Below are positions 19,497 to 27,653 of a stretch of DNA of 41,922 nt, one piece after another. Each line of letters begins with the position of its first letter. Positions within the stretch are counted from its first letter, which is position 1. The notes under the pieces were generated by a model that was not told the DNA's origin, searched no databases, and saw nothing but the letters and a program-made list of their open reading frames with translations. The stretch is from the NCBI GenBank assembly GCA_913061475.1, contig CAJXUN010000039.1:1-41922 (forward strand), given 5' to 3'. Position numbers and translations under genes: made by a program. This DNA is from an uncultured Colwellia sp. (GTDB taxonomy: Bacteria; Pseudomonadota; Gammaproteobacteria; Enterobacterales; Alteromonadaceae).

Positions 19497-20615
19497 TTAA
19501 TCCAACAAGTAAGAAATTTTATTATTAAGCGTAGTGACTGACTCTTCAGTAAAGAGTAACAGCAAATCGCATTTTATTGGGTAATTTTCAATACTGTAAC
19601 TAATTTCTATAGCGAGAGTTTTCTTCCACTTTTTAGTATTAGTGGCGATCAACTCAGAGATTTTTCGGTGTTGTCCTAATACTACAGGGTGCCCTTGACT
19701 AAACGACATATCAAGCTGCTCAGAAATACCACTCAAACAGGCACCAATGAGTAAATTCGCCATGTCCATTAACAGCTCTAATTCTACACTTTTATCAAGT
19801 TCATGGTGATATTTCATCAAGGTAGCAACGTCTTTGAAGCTTGAATCGTTGAGAATTAACAGTGCTTCTCCTGAGATCCCTGCGCCAATAAAACCTTGGC
19901 AGATACCCGATGTTTTATCTTTGCTTTCAACGTCTGAAAGCGCCATGGTTAGCTCGCTAACTTCAATTAAATTTACGTTAGGAATCGGTAAAACCACAAA
20001 AACATCAAGTAAGCGCGCCAATAAATCACCTGCGCGCCCCATTGCCACATTAGCAATTTCTTGGTAACAATCTCGCATGTCACTGTCGATTTCAATGGTC
20101 GACTGAGGTGGCGAGGGTATTTCATCAGTGGTAACAGGTAACGCTTCAAAAACTGGCGAAGGTGCAATATTACCAGCTTTTTCTGGGATATGCTTATCGG
20201 TTGTAATGGGAACGGGTGTTGGGGCTTCATGCTTAATAAGGTCATTTGCACTAAAGACGCCATAAGCACTTAGTATTTCAGTAAGCTTACTTTTATCAAC
20301 TGGCTTTTTGATAAAATCTAACGCACCTAAGCTTTTAACGCGCTGATGTGCTTCTGGTTGAATGTCACCTGATATGACAATAACTAATGTCGGTAAATCT
20401 TGTTTTAATATTGCTTCAAGCACTTGATATCCGTCCATTTCTGGCATGTTTAAATCAAGTAACAATACATCTCCTTTACCTTCTTTAATTGCCGCTATGC
20501 CTTCAACGCCATTAGTAGCAAAAGTTATATCGACATCCCAGCCATCAGGAAGCGAGCGCGCGACTTGTTTTCGCGCCATATTAGAATCATCACAAATAAG
20601 TAAAGCTGTTGGCAT
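19497..20615 (-). CDS. Response regulator with C-terminal CheC-like phosphatase domain
   Basis: A 372-residue protein. The receiver domain (1-120) has the acidic pair DD at 9-10, phosphoacceptor Asp54 (LLLDLNMPEMDGYQ), the switch Ser in VIVISGD, and Lys in DFIKKPVD. A Pro-rich linker (about 125-180) leads to a CheC/CheX/FliY-type domain. CheC phosphatase motifs are present twice: DCYQEIANV with a Pro about 21 residues later, and ELLMDMANLLIG, where the usual Glu is Asp. CheC proteins dephosphorylate CheY-P, so this protein may remove phosphate from its own or another receiver. It is the first gene of a two-gene operon with a diguanylate cyclase; no histidine kinase is adjacent. Confidence 0.87.
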   Translation of the reverse strand: MPTALLICDDSNMARKQVARSLPDGWDVDITFATNGVEGIAAIKEGKGDVLLLDLNMPEMDGYQVLEAILKQDLPTLVIVISGDIQPEAHQRVKSLGALDFIKKPVDKSKLTEILSAYGVFSANDLIKHEAPTPVPITTDKHIPEKAGNIAPSPVFEALPVTTDEIPSPPQSTIEIDSDMRDCYQEIANVAMGRAGDLLARLLDVFVVLPIPNVNLIEVSELTMALSDVESKDKTSGICQGFIGAGISGEALLILNDSSFKDVATLMKYHHELDKSVELELLMDMANLLIGACLSGISEQLDMSFSQGHPVVLGQHRKISELIATNTKKWKKTLAIEISYSIENYPIKCDLLLLFTEESVTTLNNKISYLLD

Positions 20616-20821
20616 AAAGGAAAAAGACCTCGGTTGCTATATCAAAAGACTGCCCAATCAGATTGCTCAGCAATATATATTCGACAATACATATTGCTAG
20701 ATAAATACTGACACTACTATAGTAAACAATAGTTTGCTTTTAAAAATAAACACGTTTTATTCGCATTTTTTCTTACACAAAGGTAAGCTTGAACAATATT
20801 TTACCTTAAGTAAATAAGCTA

Positions 20822-21469
20822 ATGATGAATATTTTAAAACTATCTGCAATAACATTGCTTGGCTCACTATTTGCGTTTTCAGCCAATGCTGAAATTGCTG
20901 CTGAAGAATTAACTGAAACCACCAATTTAGTGATGGCTGGCAATAAATACGTCACCTTACTTGGCAATCAAGTAAACCTAGGAGATAACGCTCCAGACTT
21001 TAAAGTAGTAACTGAGACATTCTCCCCGATAACGCTATCAGAATTTAAAGATAAGTCAGTACTAATTTCGGTCGTTCCGAGCTTAGATACAGGTGTTTGC
21101 TCGATTCAAACTAAACGTTTTAATGAAGAAGTAGCAAACTTACCTGCGGATGTTGTAATGTTAACCATTAGTAACGATCTTCCTTTTGCTCAAAAGCGCT
21201 TTTGTAAAACTGAAAAGGTAGATAATATGAAAATATTGTCTGATGCTGTTTGGCGTGATTTTGGTCAAAGCTACGGTTTACTTATTAAAGATATGGGCTT
21301 GCTAACACGTGCCATTTTTATCATAGATATGGACGGAAAAATAGTTTACAAAGAATTGGTGGGTAATATTTCTCAACACCCCGATTACGATACGGCATTA
21401 GCAAAACTAAAATCATTAAGTCAACTAACCGTACCGGTTGAAACTGCAACTGATAAATCTGCAGATTAG
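20822..21469 (+). CDS. tpx: Thiol peroxidase (Tpx/peroxiredoxin) with a signal peptide
   Basis: An atypical 2-Cys peroxiredoxin that reduces hydroperoxides. The core from about residue 40 is a full Tpx domain. The peroxidatic cysteine is Cys93 in VPSLDTGVCSIQTKRFN, and the resolving cysteine is Cys128 in LPFAQKRFC. The 215-residue length exceeds the usual roughly 165. The extra N-terminus is a typical signal peptide, MNILKLSAITLLGSLFAFSANA followed by EIA, which predicts export to the periplasm. Two adjacent ATGs (20822, 20825) could start it. The gene is divergent from the REC-CheC operon. A 13-bp perfect inverted repeat follows the stop. Confidence 0.92.
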   Translation: MMNILKLSAITLLGSLFAFSANAEIAAEELTETTNLVMAGNKYVTLLGNQVNLGDNAPDFKVVTETFSPITLSEFKDKSVLISVVPSLDTGVCSIQTKRFNEEVANLPADVVMLTISNDLPFAQKRFCKTEKVDNMKILSDAVWRDFGQSYGLLIKDMGLLTRAIFIIDMDGKIVYKELVGNISQHPDYDTALAKLKSLSQLTVPVETATDKSAD

Positions 21470-21489
21470 TCTTTAAAACTCAATGTTCT

Positions 21490-21520
21490 TTTCAGAGCTA
21501 ATAAAACATTAGCTCTGAAA
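21490..21520. repeat. 13-bp inverted repeat downstream of tpx
   Basis: TTTCAGAGCTAAT (21490-21502), loop AAAAC, and ATTAGCTCTGAAA (21508-21520) are perfectly complementary. It is not followed by a T-run on either strand, so it is not a standard intrinsic terminator. It may be a 3'-end stabilising hairpin of the tpx message. A smaller GTCT/AGAC hairpin follows at once. Confidence 0.7.
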
Positions 21521-21604
21521 GTCTAACAAGACTTATAAAAAATTAAATTAAAACATTATTAGACAATGACTTGTAAAAAAATTAACTTTTTTTTCACTCA
21601 TCCT

Positions 21605-21632
21605 CTTGAATTTATATCCATCAATCCCATCT
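21605..21632 (+). promoter_or_regulatory. Sigma-32 (heat-shock) type promoter for the Hsp20 gene
   Basis: CTTGAA (21605-21610) and CCCATCT (21626-21632) are separated by 15 bases, matching the RpoH pattern CTTGAAA / CCCCATNT closely. Transcription would start near 21640, giving an untranslated leader of about 165 bases before the Hsp20 start codon. Confidence 0.72.
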
Positions 21633-21639
21633 TTAATAA

Positions 21640-21807
21640 TGTAGTCGCCAATAGGGTCTACATTAACCGCCTGTTCAATATTGAAAGGCACAATTAAACT
21701 CTACAATACTAAATTTCAGATGTAATAATTCGCGGCTTATGCTGGTTTTAGCATCGGAAAACATTGATAGAGACAACATATTGCTAAACTTAAATAGGAT
21801 ATGAATT
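21640..21807 (+). promoter_or_regulatory. 5' leader with ROSE-type RNA thermometer masking the Hsp20 ribosome-binding site
   Basis: The last leader hairpin pairs CATATTGCT (21777-21785) with AGGATATG (21796-21803) around a 10-base loop. The match is complete except for one unpaired G inside TTGCT. This is the ROSE layout: a UUGCU box opposite AGGA, the ribosome-binding site, with a bulged G. A second hairpin, ATGCT (21739-21743) with AGCAT (21750-21754), lies upstream, as multi-hairpin ROSE leaders have. At low temperature the site would be hidden; warming would open it. ROSE elements are known upstream of ibpA-type genes in proteobacteria. Confidence 0.7.
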
Positions 21808-22275
21808 ATGCGTACAGCTACAGATTTCAGCCCACTTTACCGCTCATTTATCGGATTCGATCACTTAGCCGGATTAATTGATAAAGCTTCAAGAGCAGAC
21901 AAACAATCTTCGTACCCTCCGTATAACGTTGAGTTACTTGCGGACGACAAATATCGCATTACTATGGCAATTGCCGGTTTTGCTGAAGAAGAACTCGACA
22001 TTGAATCAAAAGAAAGTACTTTAGTTGTTACAGGCACAAAAGCCGCTAGCGCTAGCAAAATTGAACGTAAGTTTTTACATCAAGGCATTGCAGAACGTAA
22101 TTTTGAGCGTAAATTTCAATTAGGCGACCATGTAAAAGTTATCGCTGCTTTTATGGAACACGGCCTGTTACATATCGATTTAGAGCGAGAAATACCAGAA
22201 GCCTTAAAACCAAGAAAAATTGCTATCAATGGTAAAAGCTTATTAGAAAAAACTACTCTAGAGGCAGAAAGTTAA
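21808..22275 (+). CDS. ibpA: IbpA-type small heat-shock protein (Hsp20)
   Basis: A 155-residue alpha-crystallin-fold chaperone. The start MRTATDFSPLYRSFIGFDHL is the IbpA/IbpB N-terminus. The alpha-crystallin domain covers about 35-130 (PPYNVELLADDKYRITMAIAG, ESTLVVTG, FERKFQLGDHVKV, GLLHIDLEREIPE). The C-terminus carries the IxI-like anchor KIAING. It holds unfolded proteins during heat stress. The promoter and leader indicate both sigma-32 and RNA-thermometer control. A strong terminator follows. Confidence 0.93.
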   Translation: MRTATDFSPLYRSFIGFDHLAGLIDKASRADKQSSYPPYNVELLADDKYRITMAIAGFAEEELDIESKESTLVVTGTKAASASKIERKFLHQGIAERNFERKFQLGDHVKVIAAFMEHGLLHIDLEREIPEALKPRKIAINGKSLLEKTTLEAES

Positions 22276-22312
22276 AAGCGATAGTTGATTAACTCCTCTC
22301 TTGGTTATTTTT

Positions 22313-22337
22313 GCCCAGTCATTGACTGGGCTTTTTT
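22313..22337 (+). terminator. Rho-independent terminator of the Hsp20 gene
   Basis: GCCCAGTC (22313-22320), loop ATT and GACTGGGC (22324-22331) form a GC-rich hairpin followed by six T. It lies 37 bases past the Hsp20 stop. Confidence 0.93.
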
Positions 22338-22553
22338 ATGTCTTAATTTCAAAATAATCGACTTAAGTTAAGCTTTTACTAATGCCTAAAACCGCAACGA
22401 ATATTAGCACTGGTACCATTCAGGCTTGTTTTCAGCTAAAGTAGTACGAATTATCTACGTATTTTTTATGATAACTGAAGTTTATCCGCCGTATGACGCG
22501 GAAAATAATCGTTGTCAAAACCTAAGATCAAAGGTTCATGCTTGAGCAGAGAA

Positions 22554-23318
22554 ATGAATAAGGCGCTAATCAAAGGAATTTTTTTATCAACAATATTATT
22601 TTGTAGTAGCACCATTGGCGCAAAAATAAATATTGTTACCGAGCATTTAGCCCCCTTTCAAATCGTAGCAGATAAAACTATTGGCGGCTTATCAACAGAA
22701 ATAATTGAAACAACATTAAAAGAAACAAATATTCGCTATAATCTAGAGGCTCATGCTTGGTCGCTTTCATACAATAGAGCCTTGCATAAGGAAAACACCT
22801 GTATCTACTCCCTAGCCTACATTCCTGAGCGAAAGCCATTATTTCAATGGATAGGCAATATCACTGCTAGTAGTATTTCTCTTTATGCTTTAAGCAAAAA
22901 TAAGATAAAAATAACCAGTTTATCTCAAGCGTTAAATTATAAAATTGCCGTAATAAAAGATGACGTAACTCATCACTTTCTGCTGTCAAAAGGTTTTGTG
23001 GAAAATGAAAACCTTTATGTTATGAATAATTATGATTCCTTACTACAACTATTGGAAATACCAAGCCGTCAAATTGACTTGGTTGTACTCAACGACGACT
23101 TACTTAATAATCGCGTTAAAAACTCTAACGAGGCGACAAAATATAAAAGTGTTTTCTTATTGCAAGACCTTACGCTAGATTTTTATTTTGCTTGTAGCTT
23201 GAAAACTGAAAGAGCTATTATCGATTCACTTCGTAAAACCATGAAAAAATTAGAACAACAAGGGGTATATTCGACGATTAGAAATCGATGGCGCCAATCT
23301 ATGGTTAATTTAATCTAA
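22554..23318 (+). CDS. Periplasmic solute-binding-like protein (SBP_bac_3 family)
   Basis: About 254 residues from ATG 22554, chosen because it begins a proper signal peptide (MNKALIKGIFLSTILFCSSTIGA). The frame is open to TTG codons at 22512 and 22542, which would put charged residues in front of it. The mature part has the family-3 solute-binding pattern: ITEHLAPFQI-like first strand with GGLSTEIIE, RKPLFQWIG, and a C-terminal LRKTMKKLEQQGVYSTIRNRW. Stand-alone copies like this are common in marine Alteromonadales and are not tied to a transporter here. The ligand is unknown. It has no signalling domain. Confidence 0.78.
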   Translation: MNKALIKGIFLSTILFCSSTIGAKINIVTEHLAPFQIVADKTIGGLSTEIIETTLKETNIRYNLEAHAWSLSYNRALHKENTCIYSLAYIPERKPLFQWIGNITASSISLYALSKNKIKITSLSQALNYKIAVIKDDVTHHFLLSKGFVENENLYVMNNYDSLLQLLEIPSRQIDLVVLNDDLLNNRVKNSNEATKYKSVFLLQDLTLDFYFACSLKTERAIIDSLRKTMKKLEQQGVYSTIRNRWRQSMVNLI

Positions 23319-23350
23319 GAGCTAATATTCGTTCAAAATAAACAAAACAC

Positions 23351-23386
23351 AAAAAAAGTAACAATATTGTATTGTTACTTTTTTTT
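23351..23386. terminator. Bidirectional terminator between convergent genes
   Basis: GTAACAATA (23358-23366), loop TTG and TATTGTTAC (23370-23378) form a perfect stem, with seven A before it and eight T after it. It serves both the plus-strand solute-binding-like gene and the minus-strand M20 gene. Confidence 0.9.
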
Positions 23387-23439
23387 CGCGAATTTTCTGC
23401 TGCCAGAAAATTCACATTTTACGAATGCTACTTCACTAC

Positions 23440-24777
23440 TTACTTTGCCATTACATCCAATAAAGCATGAACCGTGGCTTCAACACCCGACTTAATCGCA
23501 GGCTCAGGTGTAATTTTAAATTGTGGACTATGGTGACTTGGCACCGCCGCACCTCCGGCCGCAGCACGTTCAAAATCTGCTTTTGGTGTGCCACCAACTT
23601 TAAAGTAAACGCTAGGAATATAAGGGTCAGAGGTGAAAAAGCCAAAGTCTTCCGCCCCCATGCCGGTTTCAGCTGGCTCTAGTAAAGCATCAGCCCCCAT
23701 TTTTTCACTCAGCACACCTTTTAAACGCTTAGCGAGTTTTTGATCATTAAACGTCGGAGGAAAAGAAAACTCACTTACCACCACCTCTGGCAAATTATCT
23801 TCAGCTATACCCGCCGTACGAGCAGTGCCAATGGCAACGCGCTTTATCGCTGATAATAGCTGTTCACGCACTTCTGGCGTTAAACTCCGTACCGTTAGCT
23901 GTAATTTAGCTTCATCTGAAATAATATTATGCTTAGTACCTGCATGAAATGCGCCTACGGTAATAACACCGGCATAGCGTGGTGCTAATTCGCGGCTAAT
24001 AATAGTTTGCAGGTTATTAACAATTTGCGCGCCGATCACGATAGGATCCTTACCTTGATGCGGTGATGCACCATGCGCACCAATACCATGCACCGTTATA
24101 TCAACAGTATCTGCTCCAGCATAAGGCGAGCCTTCATCAACAATAATTTTACCTGCTTCTGAATTCGCACTTACATGAAAAGCAAAAGCGTAATCAGGTT
24201 GGCCAAAGCGTTGCCAAATGTTGTCAGCCATCATTGCCGAAGCTCCGGGACCTTTTTCTTCAGCAGGCTGCCCTATTAGCATTAAAGTGCCTGACCATTT
24301 ATCTTTGTTTTCAGCCATATAACGAGCTGTTCCTACAAGGCTGGTAATATGAACATCATGACCACACGCATGCATAACACCAACGGTTTCGCCATTCCAA
24401 TCTTGCATTTTAACTTTTGAAGCATTTGCTAATCCTGATTGCTCAACAACCGGTAAGCCGTCCATGTCAGCTCGCACCATCACCATAGGACCAGCGCCGT
24501 TTTTCATTATTGCCACAACACCGGTACCGCCAACACCATGAGTAACATCAAAACCAACCGCTGCTAGTTCTTGGCCTAAGCGTTTTGCCGTTTTAGTTTC
24601 CATTAAAGATAATTCAGGGTTGCGATGAAAATGATCCCATAATGGCGCTAAATGCTGCTGATAATCTTTAGCGATGTAGTCAGTTGTCGCTTGTTCAAAT
24701 GCTAAAACGGTAGTCGGGATAAACGATGAAATTGCCAACGTTGAGGCAATTAAAACAGAAAGTGCTTTACGATTCAT
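23440..24777 (-). CDS. Exported M20-family amidohydrolase (aminoacylase/hippurate-hydrolase type)
   Basis: A 445-residue metallohydrolase of the M20D branch, which cleaves N-acyl or amide bonds of amino-acid conjugates. A signal peptide (ALSVLIASTLAISSFIPTTVLA) predicts the periplasm. Motifs are in order: WDHFHRNPELS, VRADMDGLPV, the metal site HACGHDVHITSL, the catalytic Glu pair QPAEEKGPGA, the dimerisation-domain HGIGAHGASPHQGKDPI, and the C-terminal metal His in VPSHHSPQFK. The substrate is unknown. It is divergent from the tryptophan-degradation cluster across a 497-base gap, and an N-acyl amino-acid supply role is possible but not shown. Confidence 0.91.
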   Translation of the reverse strand: MNRKALSVLIASTLAISSFIPTTVLAFEQATTDYIAKDYQQHLAPLWDHFHRNPELSLMETKTAKRLGQELAAVGFDVTHGVGGTGVVAIMKNGAGPMVMVRADMDGLPVVEQSGLANASKVKMQDWNGETVGVMHACGHDVHITSLVGTARYMAENKDKWSGTLMLIGQPAEEKGPGASAMMADNIWQRFGQPDYAFAFHVSANSEAGKIIVDEGSPYAGADTVDITVHGIGAHGASPHQGKDPIVIGAQIVNNLQTIISRELAPRYAGVITVGAFHAGTKHNIISDEAKLQLTVRSLTPEVREQLLSAIKRVAIGTARTAGIAEDNLPEVVVSEFSFPPTFNDQKLAKRLKGVLSEKMGADALLEPAETGMGAEDFGFFTSDPYIPSVYFKVGGTPKADFERAAAGGAAVPSHHSPQFKITPEPAIKSGVEATVHALLDVMAK

Positions 24778-25274
24778 TTCAGGCTTCTTATGTGGTTTAT
24801 TATTGTGAACTTAATGTACCTAGCCTGACCGTTAATGTCTTGTTGTTTTCGTTAGTCTGTATGCATTCAACGATAAGTGACCGTTAATTATTCATCACTT
24901 TTTGTTGAATTTTCACGATATACCTGCTGATAATTAGTACGATTATTCACCGTATAATGCTTCATCAAATAGTACGTACAACAGCCATTTCGCCTATTGA
25001 ATATGCGACTACAGTACTATTTGCTTACTTATTGATTTATGAATCTCGGGGATAAGATTTTTTTTGCAACAAATAAAGCTCAATAAATTAGCGGCAATTA
25101 AAGCTGACAACAACGGAGATTATGAGCCTAATTTTTGTCAAAATTTTACTGACATTAAATTTTTTATTGTGCTAAAAAAGTGCTATTAAAATAATTACAC
25201 TTTAATTTTCAAGCTTATATTTTTTATAATATATGATAAAAATTTGACGAAAAAATACAACAACAAGGTCAATC
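24778..25274. other. 497-base divergent intergenic region with direct repeats and a possible promoter
   Basis: This AT-rich gap separates the minus-strand M20 gene from the plus-strand SDR gene that heads the tryptophan cluster. An 11-base sequence, TGACCGTTAAT, occurs twice in the same orientation (24826-24836 and 24878-24888), 52 bases apart, about five helical turns. A TATAAT lies at 25225-25230 with TTAATT 17 bases upstream, a weak candidate promoter for the SDR gene. A 17-codon hydrophobic ORF (25122-25175, MSLIFVKILLTLNFLLC) has GGAG close to its ATG, but nothing else supports it. Confidence 0.5.
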
Positions 25275-26063
25275 ATGGATATCAATTTAGCCTCTAAAAG
25301 AGCATTAGTTTGTGGTAGCAGTCAAGGTATTGGGCGCGCTTGCGCAATAGAACTTGCCAATTTGGGCGCCAGTGTGACGTTATTTTCACGTAATAAAGAA
25401 AAACTTGAGTTGGTCAAAAATGAACTTAGTACCGCTCAAGCGCAAAATCACCAAGTGCTGATTGCAGATTTTTCTCAGCCAACAGAAGTTAATCGCGTGA
25501 TTCTTGATGATGTTGCGACAAATGGTGGTTATGACATTTTAATCAACAATACTGGCGGTCCAGCGCCCGGTCCAGCAAGCACAACCGATGTTAGCGCCTT
25601 TATCGAAGCATTTAATTTACACCTCGTTACCAATCATCATCTCGTACAAGCATTGTTGCCAGCAATGAAGCAAAAACAGTATGGTCGTATCATTAACGTT
25701 ATTTCTACTTCTGTGAAACAGCCTATTCCAGGCTTAGGAGTGTCAAATACTATTCGTGGTGCAGTGGCGAGTTGGTCAAAAACTCTGGCCAATGAGCTTG
25801 GCGCTTTTGGTATCACGGTCAACAATGTATTACCAGGGGCAACCGCAACCGCAAGATTAGACGCCATTATTGCCGGTAAAGCGAAAAAACAAGATATCTC
25901 CATTGAACAAGCAACCATAAATGAGAAAAAACAGATCCCAATGCGCCGTTTTGCAGCGCCTGAAGAATTTGCTGCTGCAGCTGCATTTTTAGCCTCGCCA
26001 GCAGCCGGTTATATTACCGGAATTAACTTACCTGTTGATGGCGGTCGCACGAGTTGCTTGTAG
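25275..26063 (+). CDS. SDR-fold protein lacking the usual YxxxK catalytic pair
   Basis: A 262-residue short-chain dehydrogenase/reductase fold. The cofactor motif is CGSSQGIG near residue 13-20, and the NNTGG (NNAG-type) motif lies near 91-95. The active-site Ser region ISTS is present. Where YxxxK is expected, the sequence reads GVSNTIRGAVASW, with Ser and Arg in place of Tyr and Lys. The C-terminal substrate loop and SPAAGYITGINLPVDGG end are standard. It may have altered or no redox activity. It starts the tryptophan-degradation cluster, 11 bases before the aldehyde dehydrogenase gene, so its substrate is probably an intermediate near 2-aminomuconate. That link is inference from position. 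Confidence 0.82.
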   Translation: MDINLASKRALVCGSSQGIGRACAIELANLGASVTLFSRNKEKLELVKNELSTAQAQNHQVLIADFSQPTEVNRVILDDVATNGGYDILINNTGGPAPGPASTTDVSAFIEAFNLHLVTNHHLVQALLPAMKQKQYGRIINVISTSVKQPIPGLGVSNTIRGAVASWSKTLANELGAFGITVNNVLPGATATARLDAIIAGKAKKQDISIEQATINEKKQIPMRRFAAPEEFAAAAAFLASPAAGYITGINLPVDGGRTSCL

Positions 26064-26074
26064 AGGAGTAATCG

Positions 26075-27517
26075 ATGGATATCATTGCAAATTTTATTGA
26101 TGGTCAATATCAAGCGCCATGTCAGCAGCAATATATTGATAATATCGAGCCTGCAACGGGGCAAGTGTACGGGCAAATTCCTGACAGCGGAGATGACGAT
26201 GTTGAGCTCGCGGTTACTGCTGCAAGAAAAGCCTTACCCGCATGGCAATTGATGCCATTAGAACAAAGAGCTGACTATTTAATCGCTATTGCGCGTGAAA
26301 TTGAGCAGCGTATCGATGAGTTAGCAATGGCTGAAGCCACTGATAACGGAAAACCAATTTCTTTAGCGCGCGAAGTTGATATACCACGTGCCGCCAGTAA
26401 TTTTAAGTTTTTTGCCCACGCCTGTTCACAGTTTGCCAGCGAATCTCACGCTATAGCTGGTAGCGCGATAAATTATACCCTCAGACCACCGGTGGGTATA
26501 GTAGGTTGTATTTCACCATGGAACTTACCGCTGTACCTTTTTACTTGGAAAATTGCGCCGGCTTTAGCCGCCGGTAACTGTGTCATTGCCAAGCCTTCTG
26601 AGGTCACGCCAAAAACAGCAGCTTTACTCGGTGAAATTTGCCAAAAGGTTGGTTTACCCAATGGGGTACTAAATATTTTGCATGGCACTGGCGCAAAGGT
26701 CGGTCAGGCTATTTGCCAACATAATGAAGTAAAAGCTATTTCTTTTACTGGAGGTACCAGTACTGGCGCTGCTATTGCACAACTTTTAGCACCAAAATTC
26801 AAAAAACTATCTTTAGAGCTTGGCGGAAAAAATCCAGCGTTAATTTTTGCTGATTGTGATTTTGACAGCACCGTTGAACAAGTATTTCGCGCCAGCTTTG
26901 CTAATCAAGGGCAAATTTGTTTATGTGCGTCACGCCTTTATATAGAACGCCCGATTTATGAAAAGTTTAAACAGGCATTAATCGCTAAAGCACAAGCTTT
27001 GCAACCAAGTGACCCTTTATTGGAAAAGAGTAAAATGGGCGCATTAGTATCTAAGGCACACTTACAAAAAGTACTAAGCTTTATAGCAGATGCGAAAAGC
27101 CAAGGCGGTATAATTCTCGCCGGTGGTGAACAAGTGCAACTTAGCGGCCGCTGTCAACAAGGCTACTTTTTGCAAGCAACCATTATCGAAAATTTAGCCA
27201 ACAGCGCTCGTTGTAATCAAGAAGAAATTTTTGGCCCAGTGATTACCCTTCAACCCTTTGATAGCGACCAAGAAGCACTAGCACTAGCCAACGACAGTCA
27301 ATACGGCTTGGCCGCAACAGTATGGACTAATCATTTAGCACGCGCGCATCATTTAGCTGAAAATCTAAACACCGGCATTGTTTGGATAAATTGTTGGCTG
27401 CTCAGAGATTTACGCACGCCATTTGGCGGTATGAATCATTCGGGTCTTGGCCGTGAAGGTGGCGTAGAAGCGATGCGATTTTTTACCGAAAGTAAAAATG
27501 TTTGCGTTAAATACTAA
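26075..27517 (+). CDS. 2-aminomuconate 6-semialdehyde dehydrogenase
   Basis: A 480-residue NAD-dependent aldehyde dehydrogenase. The substrate-binding Asn is in ISPWNLPLYLFTWK, the NAD loop in SFTGGTSTGAAIA, the general-base Glu in LELGGKNPALIF, and the catalytic Cys in FANQGQICLCASRLY. The C-terminal GIVWINCWLLRDLRTPFGG is the form typical of 2-aminomuconic and 2-hydroxymuconic semialdehyde dehydrogenases. Because ACMSD and 2-aminomuconate deaminase genes follow, the aminomuconate substrate is much more likely. AGAGGAG lies just ahead of the ATG. Confidence 0.88.
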   Translation: MDIIANFIDGQYQAPCQQQYIDNIEPATGQVYGQIPDSGDDDVELAVTAARKALPAWQLMPLEQRADYLIAIAREIEQRIDELAMAEATDNGKPISLAREVDIPRAASNFKFFAHACSQFASESHAIAGSAINYTLRPPVGIVGCISPWNLPLYLFTWKIAPALAAGNCVIAKPSEVTPKTAALLGEICQKVGLPNGVLNILHGTGAKVGQAICQHNEVKAISFTGGTSTGAAIAQLLAPKFKKLSLELGGKNPALIFADCDFDSTVEQVFRASFANQGQICLCASRLYIERPIYEKFKQALIAKAQALQPSDPLLEKSKMGALVSKAHLQKVLSFIADAKSQGGIILAGGEQVQLSGRCQQGYFLQATIIENLANSARCNQEEIFGPVITLQPFDSDQEALALANDSQYGLAATVWTNHLARAHHLAENLNTGIVWINCWLLRDLRTPFGGMNHSGLGREGGVEAMRFFTESKNVCVKY

Positions 27518-27553
27518 CAGTCACGATAAAAAGGCACTTAAGCTGAGCATTTT

Positions 27554-27634
27554 ATGAATCAAACATGTACTAAATTTAAATCATCAGGAGCAATATTTGC
27601 CAGCGCATTAGGCTGCAAATGGACCTTGATCTGA
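27554..27634 (+). CDS. Possible 26-residue leader peptide with a Trp codon
   Basis: ATG at 27554 opens a 26-codon frame ending TGA: MNQTCTKFKSSG..., finishing GCKWTLI. A GAG triplet six bases upstream is the only ribosome-binding hint. Its interest is the Trp codon four codons before the stop, ahead of tryptophan-catabolism genes. It may be a chance ORF. Confidence 0.22.
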   Translation: MNQTCTKFKSSGAIFASALGCKWTLI

Positions 27635-27653
27635 CCCTCCCCTGCCTCGATGT

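Noticed and set aside
25122-25175. 17-codon hydrophobic ORF as a toxin or leader peptide
   Set aside because: Very short, ribosome-binding site only three bases from the ATG, and no antisense RNA or other supporting structure that I can see.
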